NCBI RefSeq assembly: GCF_022024015.1
Contig: NZ_CP091786.1
Location: 2,480,001-2,544,000 of the forward strand
Reading direction: 5' to 3'
Length of the DNA: 64,000 nt
Source: Prevotella sp. E9-3
GTDB lineage: Bacteria > Bacteroidota > Bacteroidia > Bacteroidales > Bacteroidaceae
Below the pieces are notes generated by a model. The model saw only the letters and a list, made by a program, of their open reading frames with translations, was not told where the DNA came from and made no database searches. Position numbers and translations under genes: made by a program. Positions 32,408-41,501 of this stretch are shown in pieces. Numbering within the stretch: position 1 is the stretch's first letter; each line of letters starts with the position of its first letter.

Positions 32408-33579
32408 TTTATTTTATCCATCAAATTATGATAAAAATCATCTCGTCGAGCTTCTAATAGTGATGCTTCATATTTTTTACTACGTTCGAAATTGACTCGA
32501 CTCGTCTTTTCATATAACGAAACATCTTTGGTCAGTTCCTCAATACGGTCAGCTAAAGTATCAGTATCATAATAAGGCACAAGAAAATGTTCTTCAACTA
32601 ATTCGGGATTACCGCTAACAGGGGTAGTGATACAAGGTAAGCCCTTTGCCATAGCCTCAATAATCACGCGTGGTAAACCCTCAGCCCAGGTGGGCATTAC
32701 ATAAATATCCGATTTCTCTAGATATTCGCTTAGCTGAGTACGACTAACGCCACCTATGAAATGTATTCTGTCTCCTACACCTAATGTCTGAGCTAGATTT
32801 GTCAGCTTACTTATTCCATCATGATAATCGGGGCCTGCAAAATTGACCGATACATCCACTCCTCTTTTCTTTAGCTTTGCAATAGCCTCAATAACTTCAT
32901 TATACCCTTTTCGTCCTTTAAACTGAACTTGTGTGCATACATGAGCGATAGAGATTTCCTTTCCAATAGGAAAATGACGAGCCCCTGTATAGAATGATTT
33001 GTCAAGAGCCAATGAAGAATAATGACCAAAGAATGCATCAAGTTTTTGGCTCGAATAGTGTTTTTGCAGATAATGTTCAGTGACGCATGCAACACCATCA
33101 GCATGGTTACAGGCATTGACCATCTGTCGGTGAATATTACTCCAAAGCAAACGCTCTATAGGATTTGTTGCATTATCCATGGCATCATTCGCGTCAAACA
33201 CCAGTTCTGTGGCGTATGGTATGCCTGATTTCATCACCTTTGTACATACCCTCTGTGCTATCGTTGAAGGTAAACGCAGGATAGCGGCATCGCACCCATC
33301 TGTTATGCCCTTTAGCTGCTTATATATTTTATAGTATGCCTTTGCGTATTGCAAAGGACCACTAAAGAAAGGCATTGGTACAAACTCAATCCTTGAATCA
33401 TCTAAGGACACACGACTTTTCCCCAATTGTTTTTCATCCACACATCGGGTAACTAACCGTAACTTATCAAACACACGCAAGTAGCGTTGATAGAAATCGT
33501 ATTTTTCCTGAGTCCGGGCATAGTATTTCCCATTGCAACGGAACACATAGTCATCGCAAGATAATAAAAGTTTTGCCAT
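32404..33579 (-). CDS. Glycosyltransferase family 4
   Basis: The protein starts best at 33579 (MAKLLLSCDDYVF), six bases behind the stop of the upstream gene; a longer frame begins at 33636 inside that gene. GT-B features are HVCTQVQFKGRKGYNEVIEA in the donor domain, VGDRIHFIGGVSRTQLSEYL, and the E-x7-E-like PTWAEGLPRVIIEAMAKGLP, typical of GT1/GT4 enzymes using retaining chemistry. It adds one of the sugars of the repeat unit. The donor is not evident. Confidence 0.88.
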   Translation of the reverse strand: MAKLLLSCDDYVFRCNGKYYARTQEKYDFYQRYLRVFDKLRLVTRCVDEKQLGKSRVSLDDSRIEFVPMPFFSGPLQYAKAYYKIYKQLKGITDGCDAAILRLPSTIAQRVCTKVMKSGIPYATELVFDANDAMDNATNPIERLLWSNIHRQMVNACNHADGVACVTEHYLQKHYSSQKLDAFFGHYSSLALDKSFYTGARHFPIGKEISIAHVCTQVQFKGRKGYNEVIEAIAKLKKRGVDVSVNFAGPDYHDGISKLTNLAQTLGVGDRIHFIGGVSRTQLSEYLEKSDIYVMPTWAEGLPRVIIEAMAKGLPCITTPVSGNPELVEEHFLVPYYDTDTLADRIEELTKDVSLYEKTSRVNFERSKKYEASLLEARRDDFYHNLMDKIK

Positions 33580-33584
33580 AATAT

Positions 33585-34760
33585 CTATTTCAAGTTCGAC
33601 ATAAAGATACGCAAGGGTTCTACGAATGAGTGACAATCTAATTGTTTTGCAATCTCCTTGACATTACTTTTAATTCTTTTTATATCGTTTTTGCTCAGTG
33701 AAAGCACTTTTTCTTTTAGAGTTTGATAGATAGCTTCTTCACTTGGCTTGGGTACGACAAACCCTGTTTCACCATCTTTTAGGTAGTTTCCAAGGTCGCT
33801 GGTAATATTGGCAATCACAGGCGTACCACTGATAAAGCTCTCTGAAAACTTGGTAGGGAAGCCAGCATTACTTTTGCGATTTGGCTCCCTTAACAATACC
33901 ATATAATCAGAAAGTGCATAGTACGAAGGGACTTCATCCTGCGAAACCCGCCCCAAGAATTTAATGGCATCATCCAGTTCTATCCCCTTCAGCATTTTTT
34001 TATATCTTTCAACATATTGTTCTTTGGTTATACCGACAATCAAGAATCTTATCTTAGCGCCTTCGTTTGCTAAAGTATTGACCGCTTTAATCACATAATG
34101 TACAGCATCCTTACGGGCTGGATTGCCGGCATATATCAGAGTAATACCATCAAAAGAGGCAGATAATTCTTCAAACTTATCTTTCCCTTTTTGCCATTTT
34201 CCTTCGGATGCATCACATGTTGCTGGAATTACTACATTATGGGAAGATGAATAATACTTGTTTAGATACTGACTTATAACAATCTTATTCTTAACTCTCT
34301 TTTGGTAATAACACATATCCCACGCATAACCAGGCCACATAATAGGTTTCAGTTCGTTGTATTCATACCATTCTGTAATATCTGTTACTAATTTAACTCC
34401 ATTCTTTTTACAAAAAGGAATGAGCCACCTGATTATGCTACAGTTATAAGCTATGATAGCGTCATATTTACCAAGTCTTTCCTTTAATATCTCTTTTGTC
34501 CTTGAACCTTGTTTAATCCAACCTTTAAGTTTACCAAACACACCACCATTGAAATCAATTTCATCAGTAATTACATACGGGAAACCATCATATACATATT
34601 CTCCGTTTGTGTTTAAATCTTCGGAACGTTGTTTCCCGCCCCAACTGATAAAACTCACACAATGCCCCCCAGCCCTAAGTGCTCTTGCCACATTTAAGAC
34701 ACGAGACGCTGCAGCATCAAAGCATGGTAGGCGAAAACTCCCTATATATAAAATATTCAT
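33585..34760 (-). CDS. Glycosyltransferase family 4
   Basis: A 391-residue GT-B protein. The N-terminal half begins MNILYIGSFRLPCFDAAASR and has an acceptor-type Rossmann fold; the donor half has LIYAGNPARKDAVHYVIKAV and KFLGRVSQDEVPSYYALSDY, and the motif KFSESFISGTPVIANIT. This is a normal length for the family. It is likely one of the chain-building enzymes and is read just behind the polymerase-like gene, 20 bases after its stop. Confidence 0.88.
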   Translation of the reverse strand: MNILYIGSFRLPCFDAAASRVLNVARALRAGGHCVSFISWGGKQRSEDLNTNGEYVYDGFPYVITDEIDFNGGVFGKLKGWIKQGSRTKEILKERLGKYDAIIAYNCSIIRWLIPFCKKNGVKLVTDITEWYEYNELKPIMWPGYAWDMCYYQKRVKNKIVISQYLNKYYSSSHNVVIPATCDASEGKWQKGKDKFEELSASFDGITLIYAGNPARKDAVHYVIKAVNTLANEGAKIRFLIVGITKEQYVERYKKMLKGIELDDAIKFLGRVSQDEVPSYYALSDYMVLLREPNRKSNAGFPTKFSESFISGTPVIANITSDLGNYLKDGETGFVVPKPSEEAIYQTLKEKVLSLSKNDIKRIKSNVKEIAKQLDCHSFVEPLRIFMSNLK

Positions 34761-34780
34761 TGTTATAATTGACCGATTTT

Positions 34781-35866
34781 TTACAAATCACTGAATATTG
34801 ACTGATAATGCCAAAATACAAAATATTTACTTCCCATCCATACAAATACTGTATAATATAGCATAACAGCACTTACAAGAAATAAGAAATTATTTTTAAA
34901 GGACTTACTAGTCCATCCATCTTGAATCAGATACGTCAAGGTAATAATATAGAATGGAATATAAAAATAGACCATTCTAGTTCGCCCTAAAACGCCCAAG
35001 AAAGGACTAATGAGAAAAAGCATTGCCAATCTCCATATAACATTTTGTGCAGGAGTCAGAATACACCTTTGTTTATAAGCCCACTTAAGGATTACGAACA
35101 TTGAGATTGCATTAGCGGTACAAACCAATAATGAGCTGTGATTATCAGCATTCATATAGTGAATTCGATAACTTTCAAATAACTCACCTGACATTAATGG
35201 TAATGCTAAATTAATAATGCTAGTAACAGACATCAATGAGAATACAACAGATGCGCCAAGCCATAACCATATTTCTTTTTTTGTAATAGAAAAATTCTGA
35301 CCTGCAAGGATAGCAAGAGGTATAAATATTAACGCACTAGTATGCAATAAAGACAATAAAAAGACTATAGGCAATAAAATATGATACCGACGCTTAACAA
35401 TCAATGGTGTACACAAAAGAAATCCAGCAATAACAAGTCCATTTCTCATTGCCACAAAACTCAAGAAAAAGCATCGGCCGGGGTCAAACATTGTAAAAAA
35501 TAATGCCAACATGAGCATTCTTGGCTCCACATATTTATAATATAATAAAGCGAAACCACTTATCACCATGGTTGATACCAACATTACAAGTAATCGCCAT
35601 GATGGAATCATAACATTCAGCCACTGAAAGCCAATTTCCGCATGATCATCTTCATCAATAAACTGAGCATTACCATGTAATAACTCATAATTGTATTTAT
35701 ATTCTGGATAATCAATTCCAAAATTTTCACGCAAAGCTCCATAAATAAATATTGGCAAAAAGCACCAAATTATCTTTTCTAGATATGCTTTTCGGTCTCC
35801 ATTTTGCACTTTTATTTGAGAACAAAAAATAAAGGTAAAAATAACTACAAAAATATATACATCCAT
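34781..35866 (-). CDS. EpsG/Wzy-like polysaccharide polymerase
   Basis: A 361-residue protein with about ten hydrophobic segments spread over its whole length. The N-terminal pattern YGALRENFGIDYPEYKYNYE and the central RNGLVIAGFLLCTPLIVKRR match EpsG-type polymerases (PF14897), which join repeat units at the outer face of the inner membrane, like Wzy. It is the only such protein in the window, so it is the likely polymerase of the locus. Specificity of these enzymes is not predictable. Confidence 0.8.
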   Translation of the reverse strand: MDVYIFVVIFTFIFCSQIKVQNGDRKAYLEKIIWCFLPIFIYGALRENFGIDYPEYKYNYELLHGNAQFIDEDDHAEIGFQWLNVMIPSWRLLVMLVSTMVISGFALLYYKYVEPRMLMLALFFTMFDPGRCFFLSFVAMRNGLVIAGFLLCTPLIVKRRYHILLPIVFLLSLLHTSALIFIPLAILAGQNFSITKKEIWLWLGASVVFSLMSVTSIINLALPLMSGELFESYRIHYMNADNHSSLLVCTANAISMFVILKWAYKQRCILTPAQNVIWRLAMLFLISPFLGVLGRTRMVYFYIPFYIITLTYLIQDGWTSKSFKNNFLFLVSAVMLYYTVFVWMGSKYFVFWHYQSIFSDL

Positions 35867-35871
35867 ATATT

Positions 35872-37005
35872 TTATATCAAATTGTAAAAATCATTTAATA
35901 TCTTATCATTGCTGATGATACACTCCTTTATCTTTAAGGGATGCTTTATCTGTTCTACTATCTTCATTGGCATTTCTTCTAATGATAGAATAAAACCTTC
36001 CTGCCCCACATGTACGGATTCAGATGCACTTGGGAAGGTATTGCATAAAAATGGAATCCTAAGTGCAAGCCCTTCGTGAATTGTATATGAAAAAGTTTCT
36101 GAAGATGAAGTACAAACATAAAGGTTAGATTTTACCAAATAAGGGTATGGATTAGACTGCATACCCAAAAGTTTTACCTCACCGCAGACTCCATATTTTT
36201 CGATTTCATTTTCAATATTTATTTTCACTCTATCATTTCCGCCACCTATTATCAACCATTGAAACTTATGCGTTCCATTAAGAAGGCGTTTTACTTCGAA
36301 TGCAAGAGCAGGTATCTTTTCAAACTGTTTTACAGGATCCAACCTTCCTATTGAGATTAGCGTAAACTTCTTGTCATCTTCGAACAACTTGTCAACATCC
36401 GGGTTAGAAAGCATACTTTTTGCTGTAATGTTCTCAATATTGATAGCATTGTGTATGACTACTGTTTTATTATTGTATTGAGGACAGACTTCAAGGAGCG
36501 TATCCTCTGCAAATTTTGAGACACATACTATCTTATCTATTTTATTGAGATATGCTGTTTCATCACCTCCATTTATATGCCTTCTATAATCGCAGTGGAG
36601 CCATGTAATACGTTTCTTTGCTGGTATAGAGCTAACAAATCTCGGAAGTGTTTCATCAAATCCTATTACGGCATCGTATTTATCGGAATCAATTATTTTA
36701 CCACCAACCCAGTTGTAGAGTCTAAATAAATCTATACCTATTATCTGTAGTATTCCTCTGAGAAGATACAATAATTTACAAATACACTTACTTGCTATAT
36801 TTCCTTCGATGATACGATGACTCAACCAAATGCTTTCAGGCAATAATCTACAATTTTGCATATTATCTTTCAATGGTCCAACATGTTCTCTTGCAAAAAC
36901 ATCGACCTCAACCGTCTTTGGATCTAATACAGAGAGTAAGGAACAAAGACTGGTGCGAGAACCACCAATCTCAAAAGTCCCTGTTATTATGAGTATTCTT
37001 TTCAT
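35872..37005 (-). CDS. Glycosyltransferase family 4
   Basis: The protein starts at 37005 (MKRILIITGTFEIGGSRTS), 20 bases downstream of the acyltransferase stop at 37025; an upstream in-frame ATG at 37089 lies inside that gene. It is a GT-B protein with FTLISIGRLDPVKQFEKIPA, VKLLGMQSNPYPYLVKSNLY and the motif TSSSETFSYTIHEGLALRIP. The end (YNLI) falls within a few bases of the polymerase gene. A role in repeat-unit synthesis is likely. Confidence 0.88.
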   Translation of the reverse strand: MKRILIITGTFEIGGSRTSLCSLLSVLDPKTVEVDVFAREHVGPLKDNMQNCRLLPESIWLSHRIIEGNIASKCICKLLYLLRGILQIIGIDLFRLYNWVGGKIIDSDKYDAVIGFDETLPRFVSSIPAKKRITWLHCDYRRHINGGDETAYLNKIDKIVCVSKFAEDTLLEVCPQYNNKTVVIHNAINIENITAKSMLSNPDVDKLFEDDKKFTLISIGRLDPVKQFEKIPALAFEVKRLLNGTHKFQWLIIGGGNDRVKINIENEIEKYGVCGEVKLLGMQSNPYPYLVKSNLYVCTSSSETFSYTIHEGLALRIPFLCNTFPSASESVHVGQEGFILSLEEMPMKIVEQIKHPLKIKECIISNDKILNDFYNLI

Positions 37006-37024
37006 CAAATAACTATGCACTAAA

Positions 37025-37996
37025 TTATATTTTCGATAATATCCATTGAGAGACCACATGTAAGCCCCAGGCCCACAACAAGCCACCAATAATAACTATA
37101 CTATAACCTAAATAATTGCCATAATTCAAATTGAACGATAACATGCACCATGGTATCATTGCCACATAATGAGGAAGTGCACCATTTGTTAAATAAGACT
37201 CTAATGATATTCTTCCTAACCATCTTAATATTTTTGTATTCATATTATTATGTTCTAAACACCATAAAAGAAGTGGCAGTACTATCAAACAACAAGAAAG
37301 ATAAAAATTAGCAAAATCTCTATTAATTGTAAAAAAGGATATCATAAGAACTATCCCGTAACTCAACAAAATGGGAGCTTTTATTCTGCCCCCCCCAATG
37401 GAGTAATAAGCGAAAGCCATTCCGAGAAAAAAAGCTTCAAAATGTGGCATTGCTCTTAGGACATGCTCAAAAAAAGGATTACTACAATGGAAGAAACTTG
37501 CTATAGTTAAAACGCAAGATACCATAATTACATTGCGCCCAACCATATCTTGGAAAGTAAGCAACTTTTTAATCCATGGTGATAAAGCATACAGTGGTAT
37601 CAGAACAGAGAGGAACCATGCACCACCACCATAGAACCAAAATTTAATTAAGGAAAAGCCAAATAAAAACTGAACCCAATCAGTATTAGGAGTATTACAT
37701 GCCCGTATGAAATGAACTACATACCACAGAATATAAGGAATTAGGATTCTCGCATACCTCCTTTTATACCAAGCCAATATACTTGTTTTATTAGATTCTG
37801 CCTTGCTTAAAGAATAATACAATCCGAATCCAGACAATAGCATAAATAACGAGTTCCCAATCTGGCCAATAGAAAAAGCATAACTTACTGGATATGGAAA
37901 GGAGACATGGTTTCCTACAGCATGACACATAAGGATACCTATAGTTGCTACACCCATCAGTTCCATACGGTATTTGCTTATCAGAAATGTTTCCAT
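37025..37996 (-). CDS. Acyltransferase 3 family membrane protein
   Basis: The likely start is the ATG at 37996 (METFLISKYRMELMGVATIG); the frame is open further upstream but within the neighbouring gene. The protein has about ten membrane segments; the family signature R-x10-H is seen in YRMELMGVATIGILMCHAV. Such enzymes transfer acetyl or other acyl groups to polysaccharides across the membrane. In the middle, a run of eight C (37389-37396, plus strand) codes Gly-Gly-Gly in SIGGGRIKAPI; slippage there would switch the gene off. Confidence 0.85.
   Translation of the reverse strand: METFLISKYRMELMGVATIGILMCHAVGNHVSFPYPVSYAFSIGQIGNSLFMLLSGFGLYYSLSKAESNKTSILAWYKRRYARILIPYILWYVVHFIRACNTPNTDWVQFLFGFSLIKFWFYGGGAWFLSVLIPLYALSPWIKKLLTFQDMVGRNVIMVSCVLTIASFFHCSNPFFEHVLRAMPHFEAFFLGMAFAYYSIGGGRIKAPILLSYGIVLMISFFTINRDFANFYLSCCLIVLPLLLWCLEHNNMNTKILRWLGRISLESYLTNGALPHYVAMIPWCMLSFNLNYGNYLGYSIVIIGGLLWAWGLHVVSQWILSKI
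37389..37396. repeat. Homopolymer C8 inside acyltransferase gene
   Basis: Eight C in a row on the plus strand (G8 in the coding strand) around codon 201 of the gene. Such tracts slip easily, so it is a candidate site of phase variation. Confidence 0.7.
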
Positions 37997-38006
37997 ATTC
38001 TTAGAA

Positions 38007-38621
38007 TCACTTTTGATACATCTTGAAAAACATCTCCAATTGTTCCCTAGTGTATCTTTCTTCTTCTGGATACAACATGGACTCATGCTCCAAAATCTGA
38101 TCAATATTCCAATAGAATTTTAAATGTTTAGCGGGAATTCCACCATATACACTATATGGAGCAGTTGGTTTGGTTACCACTGCACCTGCTGCTACAGTTG
38201 TTCCTCTACGTACAATAACTCCTGGCAGCAAAGTAACATTAACCCCCAACTGACAATCTTCTTCAACAATCACATCCTGATCTTTAGTTTTTTTCTCAGA
38301 CTGTTTTATAGTTCTATAGAAACGTCCTATAAATCTATCGTGGTTTCCTGTAAGCACGACAAGTCCCTCTGCCGCACCAGAATAACGTTTCATAATAAAC
38401 TTAGCTTCAGGTGTCATTATTATAGCTCTCCTAACTATTGTATGATCATAGACATACATGTTTTTGGGGTTTTTGAAAACGATAGGATTCACTATTGATG
38501 CAGTCTCATCACAATACCCCATCTCTTTTCTATAATTAAAAGAGATGCTAATATACCACTGTTTAAATCCCGAAAATAAATTTCCCAAATACGATGACCT
38601 AATTGTTTTTTTTAAACTCAT
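38007..38621 (-). CDS. Hexapeptide acyltransferase (CatB/VatD-like)
   Basis: A 204-residue left-handed beta-helix protein. The repeat part begins about residue 40 (VYDHTIVRRAIIMTPEAKF); VIVEEDCQLGVNVTLLPGV, VRRGTTVAAGAVVTKPTAPY and VYGGIPAKHLKFYW follow. A loop after VVLTGNHDRFIG carries a His as in CatB-like acetyltransferases. It likely acetylates a sugar or a repeat-unit intermediate in the cytoplasm. It lies immediately before the membrane acyltransferase. Confidence 0.85.
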   Translation of the reverse strand: MSLKKTIRSSYLGNLFSGFKQWYISISFNYRKEMGYCDETASIVNPIVFKNPKNMYVYDHTIVRRAIIMTPEAKFIMKRYSGAAEGLVVLTGNHDRFIGRFYRTIKQSEKKTKDQDVIVEEDCQLGVNVTLLPGVIVRRGTTVAAGAVVTKPTAPYSVYGGIPAKHLKFYWNIDQILEHESMLYPEEERYTREQLEMFFKMYQK

Positions 38622-38659
38622 AACGATATAACTTTAAAAGATTTATATAACTAAAAACA

Positions 38660-39388
38660 CTACATTCTTTTAAAAAAACGAGCAACTTGTGATAAAAGAC
38701 ATCTTAGCTCATACTTATATAGAGCACCTCTATACACAATCGGATTTTCATACCTTAAACTAAGAATTTCTTTCATATAAGTATTTGTATTCCTACTTAT
38801 ACCAGAATTTGTTGCATCGTATCTTGCCACTACTACATGATTGTACTTAAATTTTATACCCTCTTTTCGCATACGAACAAATGATTCACAATCAGCACAT
38901 ACTTTAAAGTCCAAATTAAATGGCGTTTTCTTTAGGACATCAGCCCTGACAAATATTGACTGATGACATGCTGGCATGATTTTATGTTTCCAAAAGTTTG
39001 GATTGTAAATACGGATAGATTCTCCATTCGTACAGACAGATATTGTATCTCCAAACAGCACACCAACTCCTTCAAGATCTATATCAAATAGTTTCCGGAT
39101 GGTATCGCAATCCACGAAAGTATCGCCAGCATTCATATAATTCACCCACTCACCAGTAGCGAGTTTAGCAGCCTTATTCATGGCATCATATACTCCACGG
39201 TCTGGTTCGGACACAATCGTTGTAATGCGATCTTTATATTTGTTCACCACATCAAGAGTACCATCCTTGCTGGCACCGTCCACTATAATGTATTCAATAT
39301 CAGGATAAGTCTGAGAAAGCACACTCTGTATAGTCTTCTCTACCTCTTTCTCACAGTTATATGTTACTGTTACTACGGTTATCTTCAT
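38660..39388 (-). CDS. Glycosyltransferase family 2 (WcaA-like)
   Basis: A 242-residue GT-A enzyme. TVVTVTYNCEKEVEKTIQSV and YIIVDGASKDGTLDVVNKY form the nucleotide-binding half. EPDRGVYDAMNKAAKLATGE and the metal-binding Asp of YMNAGDTFVD follow. These are the usual features of inverting family-2 enzymes of polysaccharide loci. It is likely to add a hexose or deoxyhexose; the donor cannot be told. Confidence 0.92.
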   Translation of the reverse strand: MKITVVTVTYNCEKEVEKTIQSVLSQTYPDIEYIIVDGASKDGTLDVVNKYKDRITTIVSEPDRGVYDAMNKAAKLATGEWVNYMNAGDTFVDCDTIRKLFDIDLEGVGVLFGDTISVCTNGESIRIYNPNFWKHKIMPACHQSIFVRADVLKKTPFNLDFKVCADCESFVRMRKEGIKFKYNHVVVARYDATNSGISRNTNTYMKEILSLRYENPIVYRGALYKYELRCLLSQVARFFKRM

Positions 39389-39476
39389 TATTATTCATTT
39401 GTTTTATGACTTTACATGGATTGCCACCAGAAAAATCAGAAGGGAATAAATCCTGTCTAATATTTTCATCTATAAT

Positions 39477-40409
39477 TTATTTCCCTATTTCAGAATCTAT
39501 AGTATCAAAGACATTTTCATCAACACTCATATCAAATTTTCTCGCAATATATTCAGGACGATTCTTCAACCACTTCCAGTCATCTGCAGTTATGATGTAA
39601 GGATGCCCACAAAATTTCTTTGTCGGTGTCTCAAAATTAGCATAAGTCAGACAATTCTGTTTACGTTCAGTTATACTGTTTATCTCTACAAGATTGCTAA
39701 TCCGTGTACGCATAACGTAGGTCTGAAAGAATGTTTCCTCCGGAGTGTAAGTACTAAGTGACAACTCGAAAGCACGCTTATCGTTTTCTATATCTCTTAA
39801 AATATCGCCAACTGCCACATCCGGTAAAGCCCACCATGCACTACCACCATATAACTTCATCCCATAGCGTATGCTATGCTTATATAAAGAAAAATAGTGA
39901 TTCCCAAAATGACGTTTGTGTAACACCCTCTCTACTTTCTTTAGAAAAGGGCATCCTGAATTACTGAAAGAATGAAGTATTTTATTATAAAGAGCACTAT
40001 TCTTATATTTATAGTACATCCAGTTGCTGACATCATAAGGTGTGCAGTCGATATAAGGCTTCGGGTAGTTTTTGACGAATAGTGACCTTAAATCTGAAAT
40101 TGGCTTGATTGGATAATCTTGTGCAGACATAAGTATATAATAGCCCTTCTCCCCTTTTGTATAGGCAGCCTTCAGTAAGCTAAGTGACGCTAGCACCAGA
40201 GAACAATCATCCAAAAAAGTTGATATACGCTCGTTAATGACATGTAGTCCATCGGTAGCATTGCGAATGATTTCAATATCTGAAGGAGAGATATTCCATT
40301 TCTTGTCGAGATGGATATAGACAGACGAATCATCTGACTGCAATGCTTTTACCAGACGCACAATCTGTTGAACATTCTTATGGGCAAGAATCAAATAGTT
40401 GATATGCAT
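39477..40409 (-). CDS. Core-2/I-branching beta-1,6-GlcNAc transferase-like protein (GT14)
   Basis: The protein starts at 40409 (MHINYLILAHKNVQQIVRLV); the only in-frame start upstream is TTG. Family features are AHKNVQQIVRLVKAL, VYIHLDKKWN, YYILMSAQDYPIKP and GGSAWWALPDV, followed by TPEETFFQTYVMRTR, the catalytic Glu region. In eukaryotes these enzymes add branches of GlcNAc; bacterial members occur in capsule loci and probably add a side branch. The donor is inferred from the family. Confidence 0.88.
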   Translation of the reverse strand: MHINYLILAHKNVQQIVRLVKALQSDDSSVYIHLDKKWNISPSDIEIIRNATDGLHVINERISTFLDDCSLVLASLSLLKAAYTKGEKGYYILMSAQDYPIKPISDLRSLFVKNYPKPYIDCTPYDVSNWMYYKYKNSALYNKILHSFSNSGCPFLKKVERVLHKRHFGNHYFSLYKHSIRYGMKLYGGSAWWALPDVAVGDILRDIENDKRAFELSLSTYTPEETFFQTYVMRTRISNLVEINSITERKQNCLTYANFETPTKKFCGHPYIITADDWKWLKNRPEYIARKFDMSVDENVFDTIDSEIGK

Positions 40410-40411
40410 AA

Positions 40412-41497
40412 TCAAGATAACTTGTGTTTTAATTTTCTTACTATATATATCGCTCTTGCATACAAATACGCTAAGAAAAGTTGATTTGATTCTATGAAAC
40501 GATAAAAAGTCAAAGTTCTATTATCAAGACAATCAAGCTTTGATGAGTCAACAGTTGAAAACTTCTTGAGTATTTTTATTGCTTCCCACCCTTTTCCTAT
40601 AGAGCACTGCTTATAATAGTAGTCAAGGTACGTTGCTGCAGGATTAGAAGCCAAAATACTCAAATAATCTTCGAACGAGTATAACGGATGATACCTTCTG
40701 AATAGTTGATAGCAATCCTCAAACGTATGGTTTTCTAACAAATCTGGCACCGCCCTTATTCTTCCTACTGCAATATTAGTGGTGTCTATCTGGCATTTAA
40801 AAACCTCTTCTAGTTTATGTATGGAAGCAAACATTACATCACACATATATTCCACTTCTTCCCAGGAAAGAACATATTTACCGCCCCCCCCCCAGATTCC
40901 ATCATATACATAAAGCTGATTAGGAATTTGACGTAAACTCGTACAATACGATAAATATTCAAGATTAAAGATGGTATCCTCTGTAAGTTTAAGTTTTTGA
41001 TTAAAACGAATATGGAACTTGTCAATTATCTCTTTCTTGAATAGTTTTGCCCAAGGGGCTGGCGCAGAATAGGAATTAAAGAATTTAGGTATATAAACGC
41101 CCATAGTCTCACCAGAAACATCAATATCGTCAGGGGTTATTTGCAAGCCCTGTAGACTACGAAAACCACACACCACCAAATCATGACTGAATACCAACAT
41201 CTTTGACAAGAAGTTGGACTCAAGACAATCGTCAGCATCAACAAAACAAATCCTATCCCCATTAGCTTCATCAAGTCCCTTGTTGCGTGCACTGGATACA
41301 CCACCATTGGGTGTGTGAAAAACTCTAATACGTGAGTCTTTTTGTGCATACTCGTCACATATCCCCCCAGAGATGTCCGGAGATCCGTCATCTACGAGAA
41401 CAAGTTCCCAATCCTTATATGTCTGAGCTAGAACAGAATCAATACATCTACGAATAGATTTCTCTGCTTTATATATAGGAATAATAATAGAAACCAT
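40412..41497 (-). CDS. Glycosyltransferase family 2
   Basis: A 361-residue GT-A enzyme: VSIIIPIYKAEKSIRRCIDS, WELVLVDDGSPDISGGICDE, TPNGGVSSARNKGLDEANGD and CFVDADDCLE (the D-x-D metal site). The C-terminal half is helical. A run of ten C on the plus strand (40884-40893) codes GGG-rich residues in DGIWGGGGKYV; change of its length by slippage would cut the protein at about residue 205. As sequenced the frame is intact. Confidence 0.92.
   Translation of the reverse strand: MVSIIIPIYKAEKSIRRCIDSVLAQTYKDWELVLVDDGSPDISGGICDEYAQKDSRIRVFHTPNGGVSSARNKGLDEANGDRICFVDADDCLESNFLSKMLVFSHDLVVCGFRSLQGLQITPDDIDVSGETMGVYIPKFFNSYSAPAPWAKLFKKEIIDKFHIRFNQKLKLTEDTIFNLEYLSYCTSLRQIPNQLYVYDGIWGGGGKYVLSWEEVEYMCDVMFASIHKLEEVFKCQIDTTNIAVGRIRAVPDLLENHTFEDCYQLFRRYHPLYSFEDYLSILASNPAATYLDYYYKQCSIGKGWEAIKILKKFSTVDSSKLDCLDNRTLTFYRFIESNQLFLAYLYARAIYIVRKLKHKLS
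40884..40893. repeat. Homopolymer C10 inside glycosyltransferase gene
   Basis: Ten C in a row on the plus strand, G10 on the coding strand, in the codons for Gly after Trp201 of the glycosyltransferase. It is the longest homopolymer noted in a gene of this window and a clear candidate for slipped-strand phase variation. Confidence 0.8.
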
Positions 41498-41501
41498 GTT
41501 T

